Below, in pieces: positions 1-11,002 of a stretch of 64,000 bases of DNA. The stretch's first letter is position 1. Each line of letters begins with the position of its first letter. A program made the translations under genes and the position numbers. This DNA is from Marsupella aquatica (lineage: Eukaryota > Marchantiophyta). The stretch lies in assembly GCA_973895155.1 (NCBI GenBank), contig OZ316895.1, positions 20,832,001 to 20,896,000 on the forward strand, in the 5' to 3' direction. The notes below the pieces were generated by a model that ran no database searches, was not told the DNA's origin, and saw only the letters and a list, made by a program, of their open reading frames with translations.

Positions 1-475
1 TATATAATTGCCATCAAGAAGCAAGTTTTCATGGTTTACAGTCTAGAGTGAAGCCTCTAGAGTGAAGCCTCTAGGCAGTGACTCTGGGTGCACAAATGAA
101 GTTAGGGGTGCAGGTGGAAAATGATGATTGGGGTCAAGGAAAGTCTCAGAAATAGGCCAAAGGACTTGAATGTCCCCACCTCTGTATGTACATTCAAAGA
201 ACCTGCACTTAAGCTAGTCATTCTCAAATTCTCTATCATGCTTATCTGATCAAGTGGCAAAAGATTCTGGCCAAAGTGGAATTGGCTTAATTTTGCCACT
301 GTACAAAATGTTGACTCAAGTCAAGGAATCCAGACGGTGGAAGGGTTGGGGTTCAACACTTGACCAGTGCGGTGAGGCTTGGCTTACGGCTTAGTTTAGT
401 CCTGCTTCAACCCTGGACCTCCTTAACTTCCCTTGTGGCAATGGGGAGCCAAGAACATAGGAGAGCCTGCCAAGT
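1..475. other. Intergenic, no gene seen
   Basis: No convincing reading frame, RNA gene or element end is visible. The phrase CTCTAGAGTGAAGCCTCTAG near base 45-75 is a small local duplication. The stretch ends at the foldback element that starts near 476. Confidence 0.5.
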
Positions 476-902
476 TTACACATCAAATTGGTGCCTCAAG
501 ATTGAAGATGTTCAAATATGAAATAGGACTCCTGTAAGGGTTTTAACGGTAGCCATAACTCTTTACTTGTGGGCATCTAACTCCTTGCTATGGCTGTGGT
601 TTGCAACGCCCTAGTAGGGCATCTCGATTCTCAAGGAATAAGCAGGCTTTGGTTATAGCTTCTAAGCATATCTATTTTCACGATAACCAAAGCCCATTTA
701 CCATATTGCTTGAGAGTTGAGATGCTCTACTAGGGTGCCTCAAACCTCAGCCATAGCAGGGAGTTAGATGCCCACAAGTGAAGAGTTACGGCTGAGGTCA
801 AATGTGTGCATTAGTCCAATTTGAGGTTTGGCATATCCAAAATTGGCACCTCCAGAGTGACAAACCTCAAAATGCTTTCAGGAGGTGCCAATTTGATGTG
901 TA
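476..902. mobile_element. Foldback MITE with long inverted arms
   Basis: The two halves are near-perfect inverted copies. The outer tips are ACACATCAAATTGG at the left (about 478) and its complement CCAATTTGATGTGT at the right (about 888-901), each bordered by TA. Inside, 550-656 pairs with 680-797, including GTGGGCATCTAACTCC and its complement. A second, shorter inverted pair (TAGGGCATCTC at 615-625 and GAGATGCTCTA at 719-729) sits in the middle, as if a relative had inserted at a TA inside the first. No ORF is present, so this is a nonautonomous element. TA borders suggest a Tc1/mariner (Stowaway-like) origin, but that assignment is inference. Confidence 0.7.
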
Positions 903-1600
903 ATAAGAGTTGGGTTTTAGTTGGTTCATCCTGGGTTTACTCTGACTGTACCTCCCATTGACCCTGTATTTTCAGACTTTCCTGATATCCATAAGGTTAA
1001 CACTTTGTTGTCAAAAGTGCTGGGTCCTTTTGAGTCCTAAAGGCAAACATTGCGGGTCCATCCCAACACCATCTTTACAATATATCTTGCATTCTGAATC
1101 TGAGAGAAATTTGGAAGATATTTTGAGTGGATGTCTTGATAACTTTGCTTTTAAATAATAATGTTTCGATTAGGTGTGATGACGTTTGCGGTAGCATAAG
1201 AATCGTTGATCCAGCCATGGCTGGCGGAGCAACTCGAATTGAAAATCCCCAATTCCCACTGCTCTGTACATTCCAACATTCGATCGACGGATGTGCCTAC
1301 GTCAACAGGTGGGTGGTGGGTCGAGAGGCGATCGGGGCGAATGATTGAGGGAGACACTGATCCGTTTGCTGACTCCATCGCCAGAAGACGTCATTCCTGC
1401 CCTTTGAGTGGTCGATTCCAATGGTCGATTCCAATTCTAGTAAATTCCAGCAACACGTGAGCTACGGTTTTGGCGAATCTCCGGGCAGGTGAGGTAGCTC
1501 AGTTCGACTCAACAAGTAACCCCTCGACACCCACTCTCATCGCCCCTGTCGCATGACAGCCAAATATTCAATATGCTGTGTCCTTCTCATCTCTCAATAC
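903..1600. other. Intergenic, no gene seen
   Basis: Short overlapping frames exist on both strands around 1127-1460, but none has a recognisable domain or conserved start, and they shadow each other. I see nothing supportable here. Confidence 0.4.
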
Positions 1601-1604
1601 CTGT

Positions 1605-2115
1605 CAGCTTACTCACCTTCTCTCAACGTCTACCTTTGCAAGTCCGCCAGAAATTTCTATGACGGACCCAACCTCTTTCAGTGCCCGTTAGTGTTAAGAT
1701 ATGTTGCAAGACAGCAAATGTTTAGGGTTTAGGTTCATTCTGTCCCAATGCTGACCAGTGTTGGGCTTAGCTGCAAGACTCCCTATAACTTGTGGATCAT
1801 ACGCGTCCTGTCTAAATGGCTGCCATTGTCAGAATTGCATCTTACTCACCTTCTCTCAGTGTCCACCTTTACAAGTGTGTTGTTGAAGCCGTCACCGGTG
1901 CCATAAGTGGGTAAACCATTGCCCACACCAAGGATCTGAGCGCAGCAAAAGTGTCTCCGAGGTTGGTGAGGGTACACTCTAGCCCACTCTGCACACCAAA
2001 AGCGTCGGAGGTGGGTGCAAGTGGAGAGGGTAAACCCGAGCCCAAACCGAGGATCTGGGCAACATCGTCTAGTTTCATTTCGAAGTCTGCCTGGAATTTC
2101 TATGACGGACCCGTC
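1605..2115 (-). pseudogene. Duplicated exon-like fragment with splice-donor-like ends
   Basis: Two copies of the same sequence lie at about 1605-1670 and 1838-2112. On the minus strand both run through a KVD-x-ER reading followed by AGAGAAG then GTGAGTAAG, a good plant splice donor. The right-hand copy contains about 200 extra bases, uninterrupted in frame, that are absent from the left copy. Inside that extra part there is a further internal repeat: a GLGSGLP-like reading recurs as GVGNGLP in the adjoining frame. An acceptor-like TTCCAG precedes the right-hand copy on the minus strand. I do not recognise the protein. It may be a relic of a multi-exon gene with tandemly duplicated exons, or an exon captured by a transposon. 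Confidence 0.35.
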
Positions 2116-2299
2116 CTATCGCCACGCCCATCCGTGTAAAAGATATGTTGCAAGGAAGCAGAACTTCTCCTGTACTGCTCATGCTGTCTTAATACCTGCT
2201 AGTGTTAGGCTTTGTTGCAAGACTCTCCACAACTTCTGGAGAATTGGTACCCTCTAAATGCCGGCATTAAAATTTGAGGCAAGATTTTTGGTAGCATTT

Positions 2300-4048
2300 C
2301 AATACGGGGAATGCTGTCGCAAAAAAACACAGCTTGTTGGAGTTGTACATATCCAGCAAGGTGCTCGACTGTTTGGATCTTCATTGTGTGGAGGTTTGCA
2401 AAACCTTCAATTGTTTTGTTTTAGCTGAGAAGTTGTAGCATGATCATCCTCTCTCAATGCCTGCAAGTTGGTAATCATTGCAAGATTGCAATTTTTTTGT
2501 CACAGATTGTACTTTCAATACGGGATGAGTTCGAGAACCCATGATTTGCAGTTTGAAGCGGAAGTTTCTGCTGCAAACTCTAGGACTTTGCTGGCAGGTA
2601 AGATTTAACAATTGAGAATTTCCCAAGGCGGTTGAGTCCATCCAGAACATTTGGTGTTCTCAATACGCTGATGCTTAAGTGGAGTAGATACTGCCGCATG
2701 AAAAGAAATTTTTAATGTGGGATTTTCATCATTTTGTTTACAATTAATCTGCCCTGCAACTTATCGAATCAAATGGCTGCTACTCTGTCCCTCTCACCTG
2801 GAATGTACTCCCAGTCGATCTCAGTCTGTCACTGGGCCACAATGTTTTGAGAATTATCACCCCGTTGTTTGACCAGTTCGCTGGTCGTTATTTGAACCTT
2901 GACTCTGTCAGATTCCTTCAGTTTAACTTGGACCACTGAATGTTGTCCCCACACTAACCGGACTTTCTCCTCATCTCAAGTGGAAGGATCAGAAACAATT
3001 CCATTCATGAACTCACATTAGGAGAAAAGAACAGCAATAACTTTGCTTCCCCAAGTGGTCAAGGAGAGCTGACTACCTCCACCAGGATCGAGCAAGTCCT
3101 CACTCCGGCCCATGCTTGCCACTCTTTCCAAGAGATCCGATGATGGACAAAATTCGTCTTGTAGAAAACGACTATCCACTACCTAAATGCGAAAGTTGCT
3201 TAGTATCATGGATTCTTGCATCACGATTAGCTACAGTAGCTGGAGTAATCTCAGATACTGTTTAGATACTGACGTCCTATTCCTTGGCTTCGGTCCATCC
3301 TAAACCCAACCCAAGTTCCTCAGATTAGCATTGTGGCACATTAATCGTCACCCCCTACAGGCCGGGTAGTCAAGCTACCTCGGTGCGCAATTTCCTGTGG
3401 AGGCTCAGGGTACCTTGTGCTTGTCATCTTCGGAACAGAGATACTGATTCTTTCAAGATTAATGTAAAGTAGGACCTCAGTGAGAAATGGACTGCCACTC
3501 ACAGCATCAAGGACCACAATATTAGCTGACTTTTGAGCAACAAATGCGATTGGTGACAAATAATCTACGAATTCACCTTTTACATGAAATGCTTATCTTA
3601 CCAATATTGTTATGGCAAACATCTTTAAAATGGAAATTGACTTGAATGATAAGTGCATACTGTGAAACTCGACTGAAATGCAAATTGGAATTCACTGTCG
3701 TGTGAAATCACTCAGCTCGTTTTCCTGGAAGCTCTTCAGAGATTAATCCGTTGGATCACTGCAAAGCTTCAACAATCGTTTCAAGCATTAATCTTTATTG
3801 CGATAGGCTTACCAAGTTCTTTTGAGCGATGGGATGATTATATACTTGGATAAGTGAAAGTCTTCGATGCCAGTGGATATGTCTCAAGCTGTGTCAGCTA
3901 GCCAGATGAGCTTCTGACTTAACAACATCATGCAAAGGTCCTTAAAGCTACTTGGATTGTGATTCTCTCCACCATGGAATTGCAGGTGTCCACCCTGGAA
4001 AATAGGCAGCTCCTGAGAGTTGATGTGTCGAGACTTAAGACCCCAAAG
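2300..4048. other. Intergenic, no gene seen
   Basis: About 1.7 kb with only short, unsupported frames and no obvious repeats, RNA gene or element end. Confidence 0.4.
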
Positions 4049-4226
4049 TGATTGATTTACAAATAAATATATGCTTAAAGTGACGAGCGAATTCGATTTG
4101 CAAGGTTGCCAGAGTAGACTTTTGCAAAAAGTGACCTGTGATTGATTTACAAATAGATATATGCTTAAAATGACGAGCGAATTCGATTTGCAAGGTTGCC
4201 AGAGGAGACTTTTGCAAAAAGTGACT
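4049..4226. repeat. 89-bp tandem duplication, two copies
   Basis: Copies at 4049-4137 and 4138-4226 differ at only a few bases. Each begins GTGATTGATTTACAAATA and ends with TTTTGCAAAAAGTGAC. The minus-strand ORF across it is a by-product of the duplication: its two halves repeat the same peptide. Confidence 0.9.
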
Positions 4227-5780
4227 TAGGCCTCCACATCAAGCCAGAAGCTTGTAATCCGCTGATGGGAGTTAGACTTCCTTTAGCCCTGCCGATGGTT
4301 ATCAAGTTTGGACCATCGCACCCAGTATTCTGTTTGTACATTGACTGGATATCGGGAAGGCATACTTTTCTTCCCAATTTGATATCGATTTCTGCATTCA
4401 TAGTGCGCCCATCGTCATAAAGAATGAGCCCTTAGTTATCTGCTTCGATCAACTAGCGGGACAACTATTGCTATTAGTAGTACGTATAGCCCAAAGTATC
4501 CATATTGTCAGCGAGAATAAACAGGAGAATTCTCATGTTGGACAAACTGAGCCTCTAAGTGGTTCAGATATGAGAGGCCACTTCTACATGCGATGTATTA
4601 GTCTCTACCATATCCCTAAGGATGAGAATCAAAACAAGGGCAAGACAATTGTGCAAAGCATACAATGCAAAGGGCTTGCCAGGACTCCAATGCAAAGATT
4701 CAAAGTTCATTCTCGTCTGGCCGGAGAATACGGGTCCCTCAAAACTTAAGTTTTTGAAACCAAAACTTCTGGAGATCTCTAATCGAAGTAGAGCTTCGTA
4801 TACAATGGAGCGACCCAACAACCACTCAAAGGGAGCCAATCAAGGGACTTTGCTTGATATGACCCTGAGCTCTCTGACTGACCTCAATCCACATAGGCTG
4901 ACAGACTTATGGTAAGAATTATATTTATATGTAAAGAACGATGTTGACAACCATATGATGGTACTAGGAAGTTTGCCCAGAACAGTTTATGCAATAGGTA
5001 AATTACTGAAGCCAATCATCATAGTGTGAGGCACTGATTTCATTCTCTGGAATTCTCATTGCAAACCCTGGCCATGCTATTGGAGGTCAAGCAAACAATG
5101 GTGGACATCTGTTCCGGATGTACTAATCAGTCAAAACTACACTTTGAAAACAGCGATTAATACAACAGACTTGCCCATCATCTCCAAATATATTCGGAAC
5201 TCAATTTCGGCCATTTACACAGTGCATGCTTCAGACATCAGTGTGCGACATCGTGTGGTTGCTTCACTGTAATTTTGTGGAGTTCTCATATGCTTCCAAC
5301 AGGGAATAATTCTTAAAAAGACAACCACTTACATTCTCTGCATAATTCTGGTCCACTAATAATAAGCTCGAAGAAATCTTGCCCAAACATCTTCAAGTGT
5401 AATCAGATTAAGGTCGACAACCTAGAGCGTCGCAGATTCCTGGTTGGCACAAAGCAAGCTTGAGATAAAACTCTTGACCAACACCTGTCAATGTAGGAAA
5501 ATCTTCCCAAAGAATGGAAAGACTTCAATTGAAGGTAAAAACGTTTAGGGTTCACTCAGCCGAAAGTTAATTTCCGATTTAACTTTCAACATGTTACCTA
5601 CAAGACTTAGGAACCCTAAGGTTAAGAAATTGTCCTCCTCAGCTAATAACCACAAAGCTCAGGCTATGAAGTGATTTCTCAACAAACTAGTTACCTTGCT
5701 TTCGCAGAATCCCAGTACCACCTAAGGCACCTTCATAATACAACATATTTCGAAGTGAACACTGTTTCGGCACACCAATT
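4227..5780. other. Intergenic, downstream of p24 gene
   Basis: Contains opposed open frames around 4468-4915 that overlap on both strands without recognisable domains. The last few hundred bases before 5781 would hold the 3' UTR of the p24 gene on the minus strand; no clear polyadenylation signal was picked out. Confidence 0.4.
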
Positions 5781-6428
5781 TCAAACCCTATTGTATCCTA
5801 CGCTTTTGCTGAAAAGCCTCTGTACAAAGTACACTTGTGCTATGCTGCATGCTATCAGACCAATTTGCACCGCCACGGTGTACCACAGGAGTCTGCTCTG
5901 CGTACTTTCATTGGTGAGCCTGTGCCGGCTTTCCCTAGATCTGTAGTACTGCTGTTCAAGAGAAACCCTCTCCACTGCCTCTTTCACTTGCGCAACCATC
6001 ATCTCAAGAGGGTTGAAATGCTCATCCTTGGCAACATCCTTGGTATTAGGGATGTGGCCCACGTGAATGGCAAAATCAACATTCTCAGGAACAGCTGTTG
6101 GATTGTAGAAGCATATCTGATGATAACCTGGTTCCGTAGCCTTGAATTGAAACTTCTGCCCTCCTCTGGCCTTCTGGCTCACGATGTTTCTCCCCGAGGG
6201 GTCCTTTATCACCATCTCGATGTCGTCCCGTTCGGAGAACCGATCCGAATACTTGTCCAGGACCACGAAATTGCCCGCAACCATGTCCCCATGCTGCGCA
6301 ACGTACTCAGACACGCACTCCACATTCTTCACCGAGACGTGGTATGCTTCCACGAAAAAGGGCACCACTGAGAGGCAGATGAAGATCACACCCACCCGCC
6401 ATGCCTCGGCCTTTGCCGCGAAAGTCAT
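5781..6428 (-). CDS. p24/TMED family ER-Golgi cargo receptor, probably beta subfamily
   Basis: An intact intronless gene of 215 residues, the normal p24 length. The true ATG is at 6428; the frame can be extended 9 bases upstream only with a GTG. In order: a signal peptide (about residues 8-28), a GOLD domain (about 29-125) with the two conserved cysteines in the VECVSEYV and ICFYNP contexts, a coiled coil (about 137-180, QVKEAVERVSLEQQYY), one membrane helix (about 182-202) and a short cytosolic tail, RLFSKSVGYNRV. p24 proteins cycle between ER and Golgi in COPI and COPII vesicles and help select GPI-anchored and other cargo. The tail lacks the dilysine of the delta class, and the conserved hydrophobic C-terminus points to the plant beta class; the subclass is inference. 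No breaks are seen, so this is very likely a working host gene. Confidence 0.93.
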   Translation of the reverse strand: MTFAAKAEAWRVGVIFICLSVVPFFVEAYHVSVKNVECVSEYVAQHGDMVAGNFVVLDKYSDRFSERDDIEMVIKDPSGRNIVSQKARGGQKFQFKATEPGYHQICFYNPTAVPENVDFAIHVGHIPNTKDVAKDEHFNPLEMMVAQVKEAVERVSLEQQYYRSRESRHRLTNESTQSRLLWYTVAVQIGLIACSIAQVYFVQRLFSKSVGYNRV

Positions 6429-6429
6429 T

Positions 6430-6860
6430 GCCTCCACTGACCGCGTCAGAAGCGATCGCCGGCAACTTCAAGCATACCACCGGCTCGACTGTAGCGAAAT
6501 CTTGAACACTGGGCCGATTTTCTATTCAACGAAAACGAAAACGAAACGAAACCTCGAGTTGAAAACTTTGCGCAAGCTCTCCTGAAGTGCGTACACCCAT
6601 AAATTTGAGGCTCACGGCTCACGCAGCGAGTGGATTCTCTGGATTGTTTCGAGAAGTTCCACAGAGGAGAGCAAAGCTTGAGACCATTGTTTGGCGTCTG
6701 AAGCCCAGGTGTCTGTCAATCGATCGAATGTTTACTAGTCTTGCTTTTGTACACAGTCTAGTACTTGTGGGTCTTAATTAAGTGCCAAATATATACGATA
6801 CTGGCAACCAGAAGAACAACACCCGAACCGGGAAAGAAGGTAGAAAAGAGAGGAGACCCA
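6430..6860. other. Putative p24 promoter region
   Basis: This stretch lies between the p24 start and the Harbinger insertion, so it should hold the p24 promoter and 5' UTR. I cannot place a confident TATA box. The transposon sits about 430 bases upstream of the p24 ATG. Confidence 0.35.
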
Positions 6861-6879
6861 TTAGAGCATCCGCACCGGT
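6861..6879 (+). repeat. Left TIR and TTA target duplication of Harbinger element
   Basis: TTA at 6861-6863 followed by GAGCATCCGCACCGGT. It matches the inverted right end with a single difference. Confidence 0.93.
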
Positions 6880-7208
6880 TTTGCGAGCCAACCCTGCCAA
6901 AGGGAAATTTGTCGCGGCCCTTTGGAGGCCTGCATCGAGAGGCCTGCATCGTGATATGGCCAGGGCGCGCAAGAGGCATTGCACCCGTGCCTTGTAAATC
7001 GACGCCTGAAAACTGTTAACTCATGTTTGAACCAGAGCAACCCAGGTTCGAACTCCCTCCCCGACGCAGGAGCTCATCGCGGCTGCCGCGACAATGGAAA
7101 AATCTGCAAGCAAGAACTGAGGCTTCCTCGCCGAAACTCCATAGCTGCGCCCCTTCTAGCTTTTCGCGAGAGTAAGAAGTTTGTCTGATTTCATAGGATT
7201 TCTATCAC

Positions 7209-8534
7209 ATGGATCATCTTGAAGCATGGAGATTGAATTTGCGCTTGCAGATTGAAGATGAGCTTAATTCAATGGAGGAGGAGCAAGATTTCTGGGAGAG
7301 GGCTACACTCGCTGGCCCCTTGTCTCTCCAAGGGCTCGGTACATTTGAGTAGAAACAACGCAAACAAGGTGGGGGATCAGTGCCTGGGAAGAGGCCCAAT
7401 AAAGATCGAAAGAGAGAGCGGGGACATCAAGTAATTTGGGATGATTACTTTGCAGAGAATTGTACGTATGACAACAGAGATTTTCGACGTAGGTTTAGGA
7501 TGACGAGAAGATTGTTTCACAAAATTCACGTAGCAGTTTGTGCACATGATAGCTTCTTCCAACAGAGGCGAGATGCTGCAAACAAAATGGGGTTATCTGG
7601 TCTTTAGAAAATCATAGCTGCGCTTCGACAATTGGCTTTTGGCATTGGGGCGGATGCTACAGACGAATACTGTAGACTTGGAGAGTCCACAGCTAGGAAG
7701 TCATTGTACAGATTCTGCCTGGCAATTCGACAATTGTATGAGGAAAAATACTTGAGGAAACCAGACAAGAGTGACTTCCTGAGATTGTTGGCTGTGAATG
7801 AAAGCAAAGGGTTCCCAAGAATGTTTGCTTCGTTAGACTGCATGCACTATGAGTGGAAAAACTGCCCTGTGGCTTGGCAAGGGCAATTCACAGACAAAGA
7901 TGGGAACAAATCAATAGTCCTTGAGGCAATTGCAGATCATGAGCTTTGGATTTGGCATGCCTTCTTTGGCTTGCCTGGCGGTAACAATGACTTGAATGTC
8001 TTGGACAGATCTCCTCTGGTGAATGACATGTTGCACCAGCACTATGACCAACTGAACTACACCATCAATGGCACAGAGTACAAGAGAGCTTACCTCTTGG
8101 TGGATGGAATTTACCCCAAGTGGTCATGTTTTGTGACAACTTTTCACAAGCCCCAGACACAAAAGAAATGTTTTTTTGCCAAGTGCCAAGAGGCTGCCAG
8201 AAAAGATGTTGAAAGAGCCTTTGGAGTTCTTCAAGCAAGATGGGGAATTGTGAAGCAGCCAGCAAGAGCTTGGCATCTAGATAGGGTGCATACAATTTTG
8301 ATGGCTTGCATTGTCCTTCACAACATGATTATCGAGGATGAGAGAGGGGAGGAGCATGAAGATTTTCGGGTAGAGGCAGATCCTTTGCTGGCTGTTCAGA
8401 GAGGGCGAATGCCCTGGAGAGACTACCTAGCTGCCACAAGAGAGCTGGAGAATTCAACTAGTTGGAACACCCTCAGAAATGATTTAATTGAACATTTATG
8501 GAAACAGAAGGGTGACATCCGATTGGAAGAGTAG
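7209..8534 (+). pseudogene. PIF/Harbinger DDE transposase (HARBI1-like), two in-frame stops
   Basis: A single frame of 441 codons runs from ATG at 7209 to the stop at 8532-8534, broken only by TAG at 7350-7352 and TAG at 7605-7607. The N-terminal part has the helix-turn-helix-like RRRFRMTRRLFHKI region; the DDE_Tnp_4 nuclease fold follows. The catalytic acids are present: D in SLDCMH (about codon 210), D in LLVDGIYPKW (about 299) and E in RKDVERAFGVLQARW (about 335). The second stop falls between GLSGL and KIIAALRQLAFG, where family members read straight through, usually with glutamine. Both stops are one C-to-T change from CAG. Length and motif order are normal for the family. The longest intact piece, after the second stop, keeps the whole catalytic core but lacks the N-terminus and an ATG at its beginning. 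Confidence 0.93.
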
Positions 8535-9592
8535 TTGCCTAGAAGCATTGTACGAAAATACATGAACAATAAAACTTTTTATTCAGTTGTGTGGTGTACA
8601 AAAGTCAGCTTTGTAGAACTTTGGCAGAGCTGTGTGCTATACAACTTTTTCTCTACGTACTGTAAGACAATATCTTCAACATTGACGTCAATGGCAGTGC
8701 ACGAAAATGATGTGCAAAGACCGATACCGACCCACAACCGTTCAAGTGTCAAATTGATCTTCTTCCTCATTGTCGTCTGACTCCTGTAGGCTACGAAGGA
8801 GGGCTCGCTCATACGAATTTGAAGCCCACTCATTCAGCACATAGTGAACGACAGGAGTCTTCTATCTCGGTTGCTGTGGGGCCTTCTCCTTTGCAATGGG
8901 AGTTTTACTATGCATGGGCCTCACAATGGATGGCACTGGCTGTGAACGAGTAGTGGAGCTTTCCGAGCTCGAAGTTGACATACTTGATGAGGGCCGGTAC
9001 TTTCAGGTCGAATAGCTTCCTCAGCCCCTGCGCACACCAATACCACGACCTCCCAACACCTAATTGAACCTGAAATAAGGAGCTTTGGGCAACTCCTTTC
9101 TCCAGATATTACAGATTTGCAAAGGCAAAATTTCAGCAGGCTTTCCCCAGGCAAGAAAATGCAAGCAAGATAGGCCAAAAAACGTGAGCTTCTCAAACCT
9201 GCTTGCACACAAAAACACAAGTTGTTGGAAATCCTGGTGTGCACAATAAAAGACCACGAAACTTGCCCCAGCCTGGTGACAAGACCGAGAAGATGTCAGG
9301 CCTGTACCGAGAAGCTCACATGTCTGTACCGTGGGAGCTCTAAAGGTCTGTACAGTGGAGCTCTCAGGTTTGTACCGTGGGAGACAAGGCCATACTGAAT
9401 TGCCTGACATTGGGGCACACAATCTTACAGCTTGTACATGTGACAATTGGGGCATGCACGCTTCACAAATTAATTGCAGAGCATAATTGAGTCACAATTT
9501 ACCAGCATTGGTCCAAAAAACTTCAATTTAGAATTGAGTACATATACGCATATAAAGCAAAACATGAAAGAAATTCTAAGAATTTTAATTGA

Positions 9593-10537
9593 CTACTGGG
9601 GGGATGCTCGATCAATTTCATCTGCCGGTGAAGACTGTTCATCACTAGGCAGTGGACTTAAAAGCGAAGTCCTGGATGCCCTGGGTGGGAAAGGGGAGTG
9701 TACTGGAGGGCTCCCAGTTGAGATCCTGTCCATCAACTTGGCCATTTCATTACTTTTCCAAACTCTCAAAAAGTCCAATGTGTCACTGTCGAGGTGCGCT
9801 GTAGGCAAGGTAAGCATATTCATGAATGTTTGGCTTTCCAAAACTCTCAAACGTTGCACTCCTGTTTCAGCCATCACCTTTTGAGCTTGGGCAGCCATCT
9901 TGAAAGCATCTTCATGAGCTTTTAGTTTCTTTGTATTCTCCTTTGCCAGCTTGGTTCCAAGCGGTCGCTTGCTTGAATTTCCTTGAGAACTGTCCTGCTC
10001 ATTTGGGTCCTTCTCTGCTTCGGACTGAAGATTGTTTGGCCCCTCGTCTGACAAGCGGGTGTACTCCTGATCTCCTTGCTCCCTACATGGTGTCCCCACT
10101 GGCTGCTTCCGTTTGCCATTTCCCTTGGTCATCTGGTCTTCTGGCAGCATCCACCTTGGGCAGTCCTTGAGAATGTCGTAGCACACTAGAAACGAAAAAT
10201 CTTTCCCCTTTGAATGTCGAGTCTTGTACAACTCTTTTGCCTTATTCAATGTGTCATCGCTATTGGTACCAGAAATGTCAAGATCCTTGACTGATTTATA
10301 GCATCCAATAAAACGAGTTGTGGCCTTCCGAACATCACCCCACTTGCTCTCAAGCGATTTTGCTGTTCTACTCTCAAGTCCTTTTGGCTTATTTCTATCG
10401 CAGTGCTCCCCGACACGTTCCCAAAAATTCTCCCTCTTTTGCCCAGACCCAACACACGGGTCTTGTGAAATCTCTAGGTACGAGTAGCAAAGTTGCTTCA
10501 GTTCTGCTGGACTAAAATTCTTCCCTCGTTGGGCCAT
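9593..10537 (-). CDS. Harbinger ORF1: Myb/trihelix-like DNA-binding helper with NAM-associated C-terminus
   Basis: An intact 314-residue frame with a real ATG at 10537. Residues about 8-80 form a SANT/trihelix-like domain (FSPAELKQLCYSYLEIS, then WERVGEHC and SLESKWGDVRKATTRF), with the spaced tryptophans of this group. The middle is polar and low complexity. A C-terminal helix (about 200-265, AHEDAFKMAAQAQKVMAE onward) resembles the NAM-associated domain found in plant Harbinger ORF1 proteins. In this superfamily ORF1 binds the element ends and carries the transposase into the nucleus. It converges on the transposase gene inside the same TIRs. No stop or frameshift is seen, unlike its partner. 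Confidence 0.88.
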   Translation of the reverse strand: MAQRGKNFSPAELKQLCYSYLEISQDPCVGSGQKRENFWERVGEHCDRNKPKGLESRTAKSLESKWGDVRKATTRFIGCYKSVKDLDISGTNSDDTLNKAKELYKTRHSKGKDFSFLVCYDILKDCPRWMLPEDQMTKGNGKRKQPVGTPCREQGDQEYTRLSDEGPNNLQSEAEKDPNEQDSSQGNSSKRPLGTKLAKENTKKLKAHEDAFKMAAQAQKVMAETGVQRLRVLESQTFMNMLTLPTAHLDSDTLDFLRVWKSNEMAKLMDRISTGSPPVHSPFPPRASRTSLLSPLPSDEQSSPADEIDRASPQ

Positions 10538-10983
10538 GTCGTCAGATCACACACAAGGCACTGTCAATCACTGGGCATGCATTGTGCGGTACGTTAAAAT
10601 TTGGGAGTCGGGACCACAATAGGTGCGCAGAAAAACGTGTGCTGCACTGTGCACTCGACAAGGCTGGCAGAGCACACTCGACAAGCTTTGGCAGAGCTCT
10701 GCCTTTGAATGCAGACACTGGTGCCAATTTCAGAAAAAAGTGAGGGAACGCTGCAGGGTGCCTGGGATGTCAACATGTGGAGCGGGCTGGAGCGTAGATG
10801 ATGTTTGGCAGCATTGGCAAAAGGGGAATGCGGACCTGGAAAAGGGCCAAGTATTCCGGTCGGGAAACTGCTGGACACAAACACTTGCATAAATTTTCGC
10901 GATACGGAGCACCAGTGCAACCCAATAAAATGCCTAAACCCTGTATAATCTGCGATATGCCAGCCCGCAGCCCGATGGCGAGC

Positions 10984-11002
10984 ACCGGTGGGGATGCTCT
11001 TA
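10984..11002 (-). repeat. Right TIR and TTA target duplication of Harbinger element
   Basis: ACCGGTGGGGATGCTC followed by TTA at 11000-11002. Its reverse complement matches the left end at 15 of 16 positions. Confidence 0.93.

Larger units (their letters stand above)
6864..10999. mobile_element. Complete PIF/Harbinger DNA transposon (4,136 bp)
   Basis: Both ends are visible. The left tip is GAGCATCCGCACCGGT at 6864-6879; the right tip at 10984-10999 is the complement of GAGCATCCCCACCGGT, 15 of 16 matching. Each tip is bordered outside by TTA (6861-6863 and 11000-11002), the 3-bp target duplication typical of the superfamily. Inside are the two expected genes in convergent orientation: a DDE transposase (plus strand) and a Myb/trihelix-like helper (minus strand). 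The transposase is interrupted by two stop codons but the helper is intact, so the copy is recent but probably not autonomous. Confidence 0.93.

Noticed and set aside
5835-6371. 178-residue plus-strand ORF
   Set aside because: Antisense shadow of the p24 gene.
7024-7100. tRNA-like B box (GGTTCGAACTCC near 7046) inside the Harbinger element
   Set aside because: No A box at the right distance and no cloverleaf; it lies in the element's 5' noncoding part.
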